This document shows, one piece after another, positions 16,894 to 26,300 of a stretch of DNA of 64,000 bases; positions within the stretch are counted from its first letter, which is position 1, and each line of letters begins with the position of its first letter. The notes under the pieces are model-generated. The model did not search any database. It saw only the letters and a list, made by a program, of their open reading frames with translations, and was not told the DNA's origin. Source of the DNA: Bog-950 sp046329495 (GTDB lineage Bacteria > Bacteroidota > Bacteroidia > Chitinophagales > LD1); NCBI GenBank assembly GCA_046329495.1, contig JAXLUO010000009.1, positions 62,001 to 126,000 of the forward strand, in the 5' to 3' direction. The position numbers and the translations under genes were made by a program.

Positions 16894-17372
16894 AACACCT
16901 GCTTTACAACTACCTGTTTACCGTTAAACAAAACACTTTCGCCTTGTTGCTTGTTGTGCAGCGCCACGGCTAATGGCGCTTTGGGCGAAAGCAGGAAATA
17001 TTTTTGTCCGTTAAGCTGAACTGTGCCCAGGCCTGCTGCTACAAAAGCTACAAATTCCGCAGTTACCAGTACCGCACCTAAACCTACCTGTTGATGTAAA
17101 ATGCCGGCTTCAATGCCACTTACAAAATCCAATTCCTGCATGGCGGTTTCCAATTGTTCGCCCAGCATTTCCTGTTGCAGGTGGCCCATGGCCCGCGAGG
17201 TTTCATACTTATCGCCGGCGGAACTTTTGTCCTCGCTGTTGGCTGCTTCGCGGGCTGCGTCTACCGACTGATTCAGTTCCTCGATGCGTTGCTGCAGCAC
17301 TGTTACGCAATGCTTTTTAAGTTCCTTTTTAAGCAATAGCTTCTGGTCGTCGTTTAGTTTTAATGGCTCCAT
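16890..17372 (-). CDS. GreA/GreB-family transcription factor-like protein
   Basis: 160 residues. The N-terminal ~75 residues form a helical hairpin with the Gre-like segment SSAGDKYETSRAMGHLQQEMLGEQL; the C-terminal part (FLLSPKAPLAVALHNKQQGESVLFNGK) matches the GreA/GreB C-terminal domain. Homologues bind the RNA polymerase secondary channel; whether this one stimulates cleavage cannot be told from sequence alone. Starts 8 bases after the alcohol dehydrogenase stop, so probably one operon, and its stop overlaps the convergent zinc-finger gene by 4 bases. Confidence 0.75.
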   Translation of the reverse strand: MEPLKLNDDQKLLLKKELKKHCVTVLQQRIEELNQSVDAAREAANSEDKSSAGDKYETSRAMGHLQQEMLGEQLETAMQELDFVSGIEAGILHQQVGLGAVLVTAEFVAFVAAGLGTVQLNGQKYFLLSPKAPLAVALHNKQQGESVLFNGKQVVVKQVF

Positions 17373-17380
17373 TAATGCGC

Positions 17381-18430
17381 TTAGCTTTTTAGTGAAGCAA
17401 GGTCGATAACAAAACGGTACTTCACGTCGTTCTTCAACATACGCTCGTAGGCTTCATTGATATAAGCCATATCGATTACTTCAACATCGGAGGTAATGTT
17501 GTGCTCGGCACAGAAGTCCAGCATTTCCTGCGTTTCGGCAATGCCACCTATAAGGGAGCCAATGATGCTGCGGCGTTTGGCAATTAGCTTAAATGCGGGC
17601 ACTTCGTTGGCAATTGGCGGAATGCCTACCACAATCATAGTTCCGTTGGTAGCCAGCATATCCAGATACATGTTATAGTCGTGCTGTGCTGAAACAGTGT
17701 TCAGGATGTAATCGAACTTACCTTTCAGTTTAGCCACTTCGGCAGGGTCGGTAGTTAATGCAAAATGGTGGGCGCCCAACTTGCGTGCATCAGCTTCTTT
17801 GTTTTTGGAGGTGCTGAGTACCGTTACTTCGGCACCAAAGGCAGCAGCAAATTTAACGCCCATATGGCCTAAACCACCTAAGCCTAATATAGCCACCTTA
17901 TGGCCTTTGCCCACCTTGGTAAAACGCAAAGGACTGTAGGTTGTAATGCCGGCACAAAGCAAAGGTGCTACCCCCTGCAGTGGAAGTTTATCAGATACAC
18001 GCAAGGTATAATTTTCGTCAACTACAATTTGGGTGCTATAGCCGCCATAGGTAGGGGCTTTGGTAACTCTTTCCACTCCATTATATGTGCCCACCATGCC
18101 GCTATCGCAATATTGTTCTAAACCTGCCTGGCAGTTAGGGCAGGTGCGACAGCTATCTACAAAGCAACCTACACCGGCGTAATCGCCGATGCGGAATTTA
18201 GTGACCTTGCTGCCAACGTTCATAACGCGGCCTACAATTTCGTGGCCGGGCACCATGGGGTAGCGACTACCGCCCCATTCGTTGCGTACCTGGTGAATAT
18301 CGGAATGGCATACACCGCAGTACAGAATTTCTATTTGCACATCATATTCTCCAGGGTTACGGCGTTCGAATAGAAACGGGGCGAGCGGTGAGGTAGCAGT
18401 TTGGGCAGCATAAGCGTTTGTAGCGAGCAT
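17381..18430 (-). CDS. Zinc-dependent alcohol dehydrogenase (YahK/cinnamyl-alcohol type)
   Basis: 349 residues of the medium-chain dehydrogenase family. The catalytic zinc site is in CGVCHSDIH and PGHEIVGRV; the structural zinc cysteines are in CRTCPNCQAGLEQYC; the cofactor fold has GLGGLGHMGVKFA, and the adjacent STSKNKEADARKLGA favours NADP(H). GSLIGGIAETQEMLDFCAEHNI is typical of the YahK/CAD subgroup. Family members reduce aldehydes to alcohols in the cytoplasm. First gene of a two-gene unit with the Gre-like factor. Confidence 0.93.
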   Translation of the reverse strand: MLATNAYAAQTATSPLAPFLFERRNPGEYDVQIEILYCGVCHSDIHQVRNEWGGSRYPMVPGHEIVGRVMNVGSKVTKFRIGDYAGVGCFVDSCRTCPNCQAGLEQYCDSGMVGTYNGVERVTKAPTYGGYSTQIVVDENYTLRVSDKLPLQGVAPLLCAGITTYSPLRFTKVGKGHKVAILGLGGLGHMGVKFAAAFGAEVTVLSTSKNKEADARKLGAHHFALTTDPAEVAKLKGKFDYILNTVSAQHDYNMYLDMLATNGTMIVVGIPPIANEVPAFKLIAKRRSIIGSLIGGIAETQEMLDFCAEHNITSDVEVIDMAYINEAYERMLKNDVKYRFVIDLASLKS

Positions 18431-19038
18431 GATTTATGATTTAAAGACTTTGATTTTGAATTAGTGATAAACAAGGTTACTGAAAAAATGTTTTTTGCCA
18501 CAAGTGGATTGCTGTCAGATAGGCTTTGATAGGAACTGATAAGGATTGATAGGAAATGATAGGCTTACCCTTATGCCCTATCAACCCTATCATTAAAGGT
18601 TAAGCCTTCACCGGGGGCTATACCTCAACCTGATATCAGCAAAATATAAGCCTGCAGGCTGAGGTTTAACTGATGTTTGGCTGAGGAAAAAGAACCAATT
18701 TAACATGTTTCCGATTTTGTAAATAATTGAAAACGAAAGAATTATGTGTGCTCGTGCTGAGGTTTGGCTGATAATTGCCCCGAATGTTTGGCGGTAGGTT
18801 GTGTATTCATTGATTCTTATTTATAAAATAAAGATAGTAAATAAGAAACAAAATAACTAATTGACTACTTAAAATTAACACGTTAAGCCATAATTCTCCC
18901 TGGCCGTGAATATGAGGACGGAATAAACCATGCAAATGCGGGCGAATGAAGCCCTTGCCGGCAGGTAGCCGGTTATGCATCCGGAGGGCGCTGCCTCCGT
19001 TTTACCTGCTGCCTATCCGGCAGCAGGGAGGCGAATGC
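18431..19038. other. Non-coding interval with hairpins and TGATAGG repeats
   Basis: No gene is supported. 18517-18600 holds several TGATAGG/CTATCA words in both orientations. 18900-19030 is GC-richer, with two clean hairpins: CGGAGG-gcgctg-CCTCCG (18982-18999) and CCTGCTGCC-tatcc-GGCAGCAGG (19005-19027). The second lies just past the stop of the 81-residue gene, read on the minus strand, without a T-run. It could be its 3' end or a structured RNA; I see no known riboswitch. Confidence 0.5.
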
Positions 19039-19284
19039 CTACTTAGCTTTCTTTTTTGCCTTAGGAGCTTTAGCCTTAGCTGACTCAGCTTCGTTAACCC
19101 AAACTCCTTTTTTCATCTGGCCCAGTACTACTACAATTTTGCTGCGTTTGTACATTTCGGCATTGGCCAGCATTTCCTGTTCAGTATCGGCCCGCACCTT
19201 AACGCCTTTATCAGCGTCTTTTGAGCGGACTTCGATGTAATAACCATCCCGGAATGTGACCGGTTTTGTTGGCGGACGACCCAT
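19039..19284 (-). CDS. Small conserved hypothetical protein with basic tail
   Basis: 81 residues: MGRPPTKPVTFRDGYYIEVRSK..., an apparently compact beta-rich part, then a Lys/Ala-rich C-terminal tail (about 65-81) ending KAPKAKKKAK. The opening resembles short Bacteroidota hypothetical proteins that I recall but cannot name. The basic tail would suit nucleic-acid binding. Upstream TTTATCTTG may be its -7 element. Confidence rests on the opening similarity and an isolated but well-formed frame. Confidence 0.6.
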   Translation of the reverse strand: MGRPPTKPVTFRDGYYIEVRSKDADKGVKVRADTEQEMLANAEMYKRSKIVVVLGQMKKGVWVNEAESAKAKAPKAKKKAK

Positions 19285-19606
19285 ACGTATTTTATTTTAA
19301 CCCTGTCAAGATAAACTAATATGTAATACCCTTCACCCCTTTTATGAACATTTAGTTCCATTAGCTACTATATGATAATAGGTGGCGAGGTTCATTTTTC
19401 CTGTTTTTGCCCGAAAAGGCCTTGTTTGTTCAATATTTTGATGTCAAAACACCTATTTTCTGCTAAAAGTGTTCCGCGGTTTGAATGCACGTTGATGTCA
19501 ATAAATTAATCGTGAAGAAAAGTTAAGAACGCTCAGTAGAACGCTGATTGACGCTGACCGTTATGGTTAGAAGTAAAGTAGAAAACGGAAATGAGGCCGT
19601 TTAAGC

Positions 19607-19636
19607 TTGAAAAGGGACCGGGGATTGGTAATTTTA
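19607..19636 (+). promoter_or_regulatory. Candidate Bacteroidota-type promoter
   Basis: TTG (19607-19609), 19 bases, then TAATTTTA (19629-19636) fits the -33 TTG / -7 TAnnTTTG pattern with one mismatch. The next gene's ATG is only 5 bases downstream, implying a leaderless or nearly leaderless transcript. 19285-19606, between the divergent genes, shows nothing else recognisable. Confidence 0.4.
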
Positions 19637-19640
19637 ATGG

Positions 19641-20033
19641 ATGAAAATTCCGACAGATAAGGATACGTTTGAAACCGAACTGGGCACCTATTGGTTTGAT
19701 GAAGAAGGCATTTTGAATTCGGTATCCTCGCCGGCCAAACGCACTTTAGAGAACACCCGCTATAATTTTGATTTGGTCCAAAAGTTATCGGAAGGCAGTA
19801 AACCTTGCTTGTTGGTACAACTCTGTAAATCGCCCATACCCAGCCGAGAAACCCAGGCGTATGTGAAGCAGCGTTTACCCGATACCTATACGGCTATGGC
19901 TATGCTTTCCGATTCAGGCGTTGGGGAATTGATCATGAACATTCTATTTAAGCTGCAAAAACCACCGATACCGATGAAAACATTTAAGGATGAAGAAAAG
20001 GCAAGGGCATGGTTAAGCGGATTTGCTAAGTAA
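19641..20033 (+). CDS. STAS/SEC14-like small cytoplasmic protein
   Basis: 130 residues without signal or membrane segment. The layout (TELGTYWFDEEGILNSVSSPAKRTLENTRYNFDLVQKLSEGSKPCLLVQL, then MAMLSDSGVGELIMNILFKLQKPPIPMKTFKDEEKARAWLSGFAK) matches Bacteroidota proteins annotated as STAS/SEC14 domain-containing, where the closing F.DEEKA..WL helix is typical. Role unknown. The 207 bases to the next, convergent gene hold no gene or clear terminator. Confidence 0.65.
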   Translation: MKIPTDKDTFETELGTYWFDEEGILNSVSSPAKRTLENTRYNFDLVQKLSEGSKPCLLVQLCKSPIPSRETQAYVKQRLPDTYTAMAMLSDSGVGELIMNILFKLQKPPIPMKTFKDEEKARAWLSGFAK

Positions 20034-20240
20034 CGCGGCAACGCTTTTGGTTAGGTGCAATATTGGAAAACCTAATACATTGCCACAGATGCCACTGATA
20101 AATACAGGGATGGATGCAAATACGTGGCCACGGATTTCACGGATAAACACGGATTGAATAATAAAAATAATTGTGTGCCCTTATTTTCAGAAAGCAGTAT
20201 TGTTCAATAAGCAGTTTTCAAACAGTTGGTGCTTTGCCTT

Positions 20241-20933
20241 TTAAAGGTGATACAACATTGCTTTCTTTCTTAATCCATTCTTTAACACATACATGGGATT
20301 GAAAACGCAAACGAATGCTTTTTCGTACCACGTAAAGCCATTGCGGCCCATGCGCAAAGTGCTAAAATGAATGAGTTCACCCAGTAGCGAACCTGCTATA
20401 GGTGTAACAATTAAATCCTGCATGCTGGGTTGCTCCATGCCCCCTTCGGCCACATATTCCCATAGCGTGCTGTGTACAATCGAAAATAAACCCGATTGCC
20501 ACCAGGTGGCACCCTGGCAACGTAAGGCATTGTAATAGCAAGCGCCCTGGTAGGGGTGCCCCAGGTAATTAATATACCACAGGTCGCCATCAATTACCGG
20601 TGGTTTGGTAAAGGTGTTGCGGTATTGCTTCAGCACTAAAGGCGCATCGGTTTTATTCCACTTACTGGTGTTTTCGGGTAAGGCGATAAGCAATGCAGAT
20701 GCCAGGGTGTTTAGGCCGAATACCATACAGGTGCCGCGGAATAGTTGTTTGCCGAAGCGTGGTCGCATGGGAACAGTACTATCCCGGTCGTCCATGGATT
20801 TTAATTGTTGACGTTGGAGCAAAAGCGAATCGCTTTTAAGCAGAACGGTTGGCCTGCCTAAAAGCGATTGATGAAACAACAGCATGGCTGCCGTAATTAG
20901 TAGTGCAACTATATGTGCTCTATAGTGTACCAC
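20241..20933 (-). CDS. DUF3943 membrane-associated protein, 3' gene of the tyrosine operon
   Basis: 230 residues from GTG 20933, which overlaps the end of hpd by 14 bases and supplies a hydrophobic N-terminus (HIVALLITAAMLLFHQ); ATG 20885 would cut into that segment. The DUF3943 signature is clear: NYLGHPYQGACYYNALRCQGATWWQSGLFSIVHSTLWEYVAEGG, then IVTPIAGSLLGEL. This family is probably inner- or outer-membrane associated; biochemical function is unknown. Position suggests translational coupling with hpd, but there is no known link to tyrosine breakdown. Confidence 0.75.
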   Translation of the reverse strand: MVHYRAHIVALLITAAMLLFHQSLLGRPTVLLKSDSLLLQRQQLKSMDDRDSTVPMRPRFGKQLFRGTCMVFGLNTLASALLIALPENTSKWNKTDAPLVLKQYRNTFTKPPVIDGDLWYINYLGHPYQGACYYNALRCQGATWWQSGLFSIVHSTLWEYVAEGGMEQPSMQDLIVTPIAGSLLGELIHFSTLRMGRNGFTWYEKAFVCVFNPMYVLKNGLRKKAMLYHL

Positions 20934-22077
20934 GGCGTGCCTGCTCGGCTTCGATAGATTCGAACAATGCCTGGAAGTTACCCTTACCAAAAGACTTAGC
21001 CCCCTTGCGCTGTATAATTTCGAAGAACAGCGTAGGACGGTCTTCAACCGGTTTGGTAAAAATTTGCAGCAGGTATCCTTCTTCATCGCGGTCTACCATT
21101 ATACCCCATTTTTTCAATTCGTTCAAGTCCTCTTTAATAACACCTACACGATTGCTAACGGTATCGTAATAGCTGCCGGGCACATACAAAAATTCGATGC
21201 CACGTTTTTTCATTTCGGAAACGGTGAATACGATATCATCGGTAGCTACCGCTATGTGCTGACAGCCTGCACCTTTATAGAAGTCAAGGTATTCTTCTAC
21301 CTGCGATTTCTTTTTGCCGATAGCAGGTTCGTTGATAGGGAATTTAATATACCCGTTACCATTGGTCATTACTTTACTCATCAAAGCCGTGTATTCGGTA
21401 CTGATGTCCTTATCGTCGAAGGTGATGAGGTTGGCAAAGCCCATTACATCGGCATAAAAAGTAGCCCATTGGTTCATGCTGCCCAATTCTACATTCCCCA
21501 CCATGTGATCGATATATTTCAATCCACAAGTGCCGGGGTCGTAGCCGGTATCCAGTTTTTCGTAACCGGGCAGGAAGATGCCTTTGTAATTTTTACGTTC
21601 GATGAACACGTGTACGGTATCGCCATAGGTGTGGATGCCGCTCATGCGCACTTCGCCGTTTTCGTCTTTCACCACCTTAGGTTGCATATATGGTTTTGCG
21701 CCGCGTTTGGTGGTTTGTTCAAATGCATCAAACGCATCGTTTACCCAAAGGGCTATTACCTTAACACCATCACCGTGCAGGCGCAGGTGGTTGGCCATAT
21801 CGCTATCGGGATTAAAAGGTGTGGTTAGCACCAGGCGAATTTTGCCTTGTTGCAGTACGTACGAAGCAAAATCGCGTTGGCCGGTTTCTAAACCTGCATA
21901 GGCCAGATCCTTAAAGCCCAGGGCGGTTTTATAATAGTGTGCTGCCTGCTTGGCATTGCCAACATACAGTTCTACGTAGTCGGTTCCCATAATGGGCAGA
22001 AAGTCCTGTGCTTTATCAAATATTTTTTGTTCGCTGTAGGCAAAATTCTGAACGGCGGTTAAGTCTTTAGTTTCCAT
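20920..22077 (-). CDS. hpd: 4-hydroxyphenylpyruvate dioxygenase
   Basis: 385 residues, normal length. The enzyme converts 4-hydroxyphenylpyruvate to homogentisate. The iron ligands are visible: His in LKYIDHMVGNV, His in GCQHIAVATDDI and Glu in LFFEIIQRKGA, followed by the FGKGNFQALFESIE tail. The N-terminal vicinal-oxygen-chelate repeat is intact (YVELYVGNAKQAAHYYKTALGF). It starts 24 bases after hmgA, so both are in one minus-strand operon carrying two consecutive steps. A fumarylacetoacetase gene is not in the window. Confidence 0.97.
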   Translation of the reverse strand: METKDLTAVQNFAYSEQKIFDKAQDFLPIMGTDYVELYVGNAKQAAHYYKTALGFKDLAYAGLETGQRDFASYVLQQGKIRLVLTTPFNPDSDMANHLRLHGDGVKVIALWVNDAFDAFEQTTKRGAKPYMQPKVVKDENGEVRMSGIHTYGDTVHVFIERKNYKGIFLPGYEKLDTGYDPGTCGLKYIDHMVGNVELGSMNQWATFYADVMGFANLITFDDKDISTEYTALMSKVMTNGNGYIKFPINEPAIGKKKSQVEEYLDFYKGAGCQHIAVATDDIVFTVSEMKKRGIEFLYVPGSYYDTVSNRVGVIKEDLNELKKWGIMVDRDEEGYLLQIFTKPVEDRPTLFFEIIQRKGAKSFGKGNFQALFESIEAEQARRGTL

Positions 22078-22101
22078 TGCTTGATTTTGTTTATGGGTTT
22101 A

Positions 22102-23277
22102 TTAGTTAGTGGCCGGGCCTTTACCCAACCAGGAATGGTAATAATCTTCTACTTCAATTTTGCAGGCCTCCTCCGTTATCTGTACTGGATTGAACGGATC
22201 TATCATTACAGCCAATTCGTTAGTTTCTTTTTTACCAATGCTTCTTTCAATGGCGCCCGGGTGCGGGCCGTGTGGTATGCCCCCGGGGTGTAAGGTTATC
22301 TGACCTTTCTGAATATTATTGCGGCTCATAAAGTCGCCATCCACATAGTATAATAATTCATCACTATCTACATTGCTGTGATGGTAAGGTGCAGGAATAG
22401 CCTGAGGATGGTAATCATACAAGCGCGGCACAAACGAACAGATAACAAAATTGCGGCCCTGGAAGGTTTGATGTATAGGTGGCGGCATATGGATGCGGCC
22501 GGTGATAGGTTCAAAGTTGAAGATAGAGAAGGCATAAGGATAACTACAGCCATCCCAACCCACTACATCAAAAGGATGTGTTTCGTAAACGTAGGGATAA
22601 ATTAGTCCGCGTTTTTTGATGTTAATGAGAAACTCACCTGTTTCGGCATGTGTTTCCATATCCTGTGGTAAACGAAAGTCGCGTTCGCAGAAGGGAGAAT
22701 GCTCCAGATATTGCCCATAGTTATTGCGGTAGCGGTTAGGCGTTTCGATTGGCCCGTGCGATTCAACGATCAGCAGTTTATTATCGGGGCTATCGAAAAA
22801 TAGCTGGTAAACCGTACCACGCGGAATGATGAGGTAATCGCCGTAAGCGAACTTTAAATTACCATACATGGTTTTTAAAACACCGGAGCCTTTATGCACG
22901 AATAGCATTTCATCGGCATCGGCATTTTTAAAGAAATACGTATCGATGCTTTTTTGCGGTGCAGCCACACCGATGGTCATATCGTTATTAGTAAATAACA
23001 CTTTGCGGCTTTGCAGATAATCGGCACAAGGTGCCACGTTAAAACTCATATAGCTGCGGGCCTGCAGGTTATCTGCAATAGCAACAGTTGGCTTTACAGA
23101 GTACGGTGTACCGCGTTCCTTTACTTTTGTTGGAGGATACAGATGATAAACGAGGGAACTTTGACCGGAGAAGCCTTCGGTGCCGAAGAGTTCTTCGTGA
23201 TACAAGTCTCCGTTCTCGTTTCGGAAAACAACATGGCGCTTATCGGGCACTTTGCCCACGCGCATATACTGCGGCAT
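22102..23277 (-). CDS. hmgA: Homogentisate 1,2-dioxygenase
   Basis: 391 residues of the cupin-type bacterial homogentisate dioxygenases. It opens the homogentisate ring to maleylacetoacetate. The iron-site region reads HHSNVDSDELLYYVDGDF followed by TLHPGGIPHGPHPGAIE, with the Glu and His ligands in place. Upstream MLFVHKGSGVLKTMYGNLKFAYGDYLIIPRGTVYQL is the cupin core. First gene of the operon hmgA-hpd-DUF3943; 105 bases separate it from the caspase gene upstream on the same strand. Confidence 0.95.
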   Translation of the reverse strand: MPQYMRVGKVPDKRHVVFRNENGDLYHEELFGTEGFSGQSSLVYHLYPPTKVKERGTPYSVKPTVAIADNLQARSYMSFNVAPCADYLQSRKVLFTNNDMTIGVAAPQKSIDTYFFKNADADEMLFVHKGSGVLKTMYGNLKFAYGDYLIIPRGTVYQLFFDSPDNKLLIVESHGPIETPNRYRNNYGQYLEHSPFCERDFRLPQDMETHAETGEFLINIKKRGLIYPYVYETHPFDVVGWDGCSYPYAFSIFNFEPITGRIHMPPPIHQTFQGRNFVICSFVPRLYDYHPQAIPAPYHHSNVDSDELLYYVDGDFMSRNNIQKGQITLHPGGIPHGPHPGAIERSIGKKETNELAVMIDPFNPVQITEEACKIEVEDYYHSWLGKGPATN

Positions 23278-23382
23278 ATAGTAGGTTTAGGTGCAGTAAA
23301 TGTAGAGCTGCGCACTGCCTGCTAATGATGATATTGGTCAGGACGCCTTATGAATCTTTTGGCATTTGTTTTAACGTTAGGG

Positions 23383-26300
23383 TCAATCCGTTAAACTATG
23401 CTTTTGCAGGAAGGTTACAACCATAACTACGGCGTTAGCGGCAAGCTCTTCGATATCTTTTTTTGAGCCAGTTAATTCAAACTCGTAAAGCCGTTCCTTC
23501 TGCCCTTTATACAGTGCCAAATGGGCAATAATGGCATCACCATTTACCTGGTAACGGCCTCTAATAAAGCAAGAAGTGGTTAATGTATTTTCTGCAGAGA
23601 AAGTAATCGCACTTTGTTTGCCCAAACCCGAAACTAAGGTCAATTCCTTATCAATTAATGCAGAAAGGTTTAATTCGTCGCTAAGCGCCAGTTCATCATC
23701 AATCAGTTTTGATTTACCGAATACCTTTTTTCTTATGCTTAGCTTAATACTGTCACGAACGGCTGCGTCAACTAAACCTACATTATAACCACCGTTGCCT
23801 ATAATTTGGGGTTCCTGCCTTCCCCCTATATCTTTTGCAAGGATGCGGACATTATCTGAAGCTACATTAAACCAACGACTAATGTCAATGTATCTTCCAT
23901 CGCGTAAGCCGTCGCCCAGTTTAATGCCGCTAAGTAAGCTATAGGTCAACAATCCCTGGCCGAATAAGCTGGTTTCGTAAGCCGGTTGACCTTCGGCAGA
24001 GGCGGAAAGGATAAATGTGCCTGTTTTATCCTTTAGATTTTCGAGCGCGCGTTGCTGATCAGCCGGCACGCCACGTGATGCTACCAACTGTTCCAGATTC
24101 TTAATGGCCCTTCCACTGTTGCATGCATCAAGAACTAAAATCTGTTTGTTGGCTTTAATGGCTGCCATCCATTCATTTAGTTCGTCGGTACTTATTGCTA
24201 TTTGCTTTTCTACTCCGTTTAAATTAAACCCCGTTGCTTCGGCAGTTAGCAGATAAAAATTTCGCTCTCCATCACGCAAAACACCATGCCCTGCAAAAAA
24301 TACAAGTACAATATCATCGGCTATTGCCTTCATTTTTATAGTATCAAATACCGCCTTAATGGTGGCCTTGAAGGGACGTAGATTATTACCGCTTTCGGTA
24401 TTTAATAAATAGGGATGTACGTGTTCGTTTCCATCCGTGTTTAACAACTTTTTAGCTGCTGCATTTATAGCATCCAAAAAGTCAGAAGCATCTTTTGCAG
24501 CAAAACCCAGTTGTAAATCGGTAGACTTATAGGTACTGATGCCAATAGAGACCACATACATATCGGGATTATGGGTCGAAGGGCTTATAATTGTATTCTC
24601 CAGTATAGCCCCACGCGATTTCATATCTCCGCCGGCAGTAGTTGCTTTAACTTCTATTACGTTGGCATTTCCTGTGCTGAAAAAATCTTTAATCTCCGTT
24701 TCCTTTATTTGTAATTGATAGGTGCCGTTTTTCAACGGAAGAGCACTTGGCACATAAGTTTTAACCTGTTTGCCGTTTACATATACTTGTATTTGGCCTA
24801 TGCCACCTCTGCGCGCTTTAATAGTATAGCTGTAAATACCATTACTAAACCCAATTTCTTCTACTTCGGGGGTAAAATTACATATGTCTATGTCGGTTAA
24901 TTTCTTTGCAGTAATCGGTTCGGTATTGGCACCCTCCAGCTTACTTACAAGGCCGGGTTCCCAACCAAGATCTTTAATCTGTTCTAATTCTATGGTTTCG
25001 GTGCCACAGGTATAATAAAGGAGCCGACGAGCTTCCTCATTGCCGTCAAAACGGCCAAAAGGATCAATGGCCAGATATCCGGTACTATCTACTGTCATCA
25101 GCGTGTACAATAATTTAAGATTTGGCCAATCCCATACACTTATTGTGTTATCGGTTGAAGTGCATAGCATACGTGTACCGGCTTTGTTAAATGAAATATA
25201 CCGCACGTTGGCGCTGCCCACTTTGAGGGACGAAACTATTTTTTGGGAGACTATATCCCATACATCTATAAAATTTGCATTTCCGGTATAGAGATATTTA
25301 TCATCTACACTAAACTCAAGGCAAGTGGTGTTATACCCTGTTGATTGCGATTTGGCAGAATTGAATACTATTTTACCACTGCCTACCTCCCATATAATAC
25401 ATTTGCCGTGATTATCCAACGCAGCCAACAATTTGCCATTATGACTGAATCGCATAAGGCTTATATCCGAAAACCAACCGAAAGCTAAATTATTTTGTGC
25501 TGTGAGTGTATCGGTTGCTTTACCCGTAGATAAGTCTATCAAAAACGCGGCGTCTATTAAACCCGAAACGATTGCGAACTGGCCATCTGGGGTAAAGGCA
25601 ATAATCGGCCGTTCGTTGATGTGCTCTATAACGTTTATTACACTATCTAATGCTATATGGTAAATTAGTAGTTTATGGTCGTAACCCTGAACTAATAGCA
25701 ACTTGCTTCCATCCGGGGTAAATATTATGTCAGTAAACTGCTTAGGATACCTTTTTTTGCCGAAATATCTTTTAAAAAAAGTATCGCTCACCAGTGTGTG
25801 CGTAAACAGCAGATAACCATCATCGTTATCTTTAACAAATATTTTTTTATCGGGGCTTAGCGCGGTGGACCAAATTCCATCGTTATCATGAAGTGTTTCT
25901 TTTAATACATCTGCTACGCTATCCAATGAACTTCGCCTTTCCTTTACTTTCCATCCTGGAATTAATGTACCAGTGGAAGCATTCCATACCTTGTTAGCGC
26001 TTAAAAGCGGGCTGGTATAAATTTCGGTTTCATCAGCATTAAAGCTTGCGCTACCTATGTAGGCTGAACGGTTTTGTAAAGAAAATTTGAGCTTCCAGGT
26101 AGTGACGTCATACACTTCAGCTCCTTCGCGTGTAGGCATCGCAAGTAATTTCTTTTGTTCATTGTAGGCGTACTTCTCGCCTTTATTTTGTACATCATAT
26201 GTGTAAGGCGAGTTAATTTTTTTTCTGCCCTTTAAGTCAATTATTTCAACGCCGTTGTAAACGATTAAACTATCGCCGGGGAAAAAACTTACATTATGAA

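Noticed and set aside
18890..19035. Cobalamin or other known riboswitch
   Set aside because: Hairpins are present but no conserved aptamer core was found and no plus-strand gene follows within 600 bases.
21064..21828. 254-codon plus-strand frame opposite hpd
   Set aside because: Antisense shadow of a clearly conserved enzyme gene; no domain.
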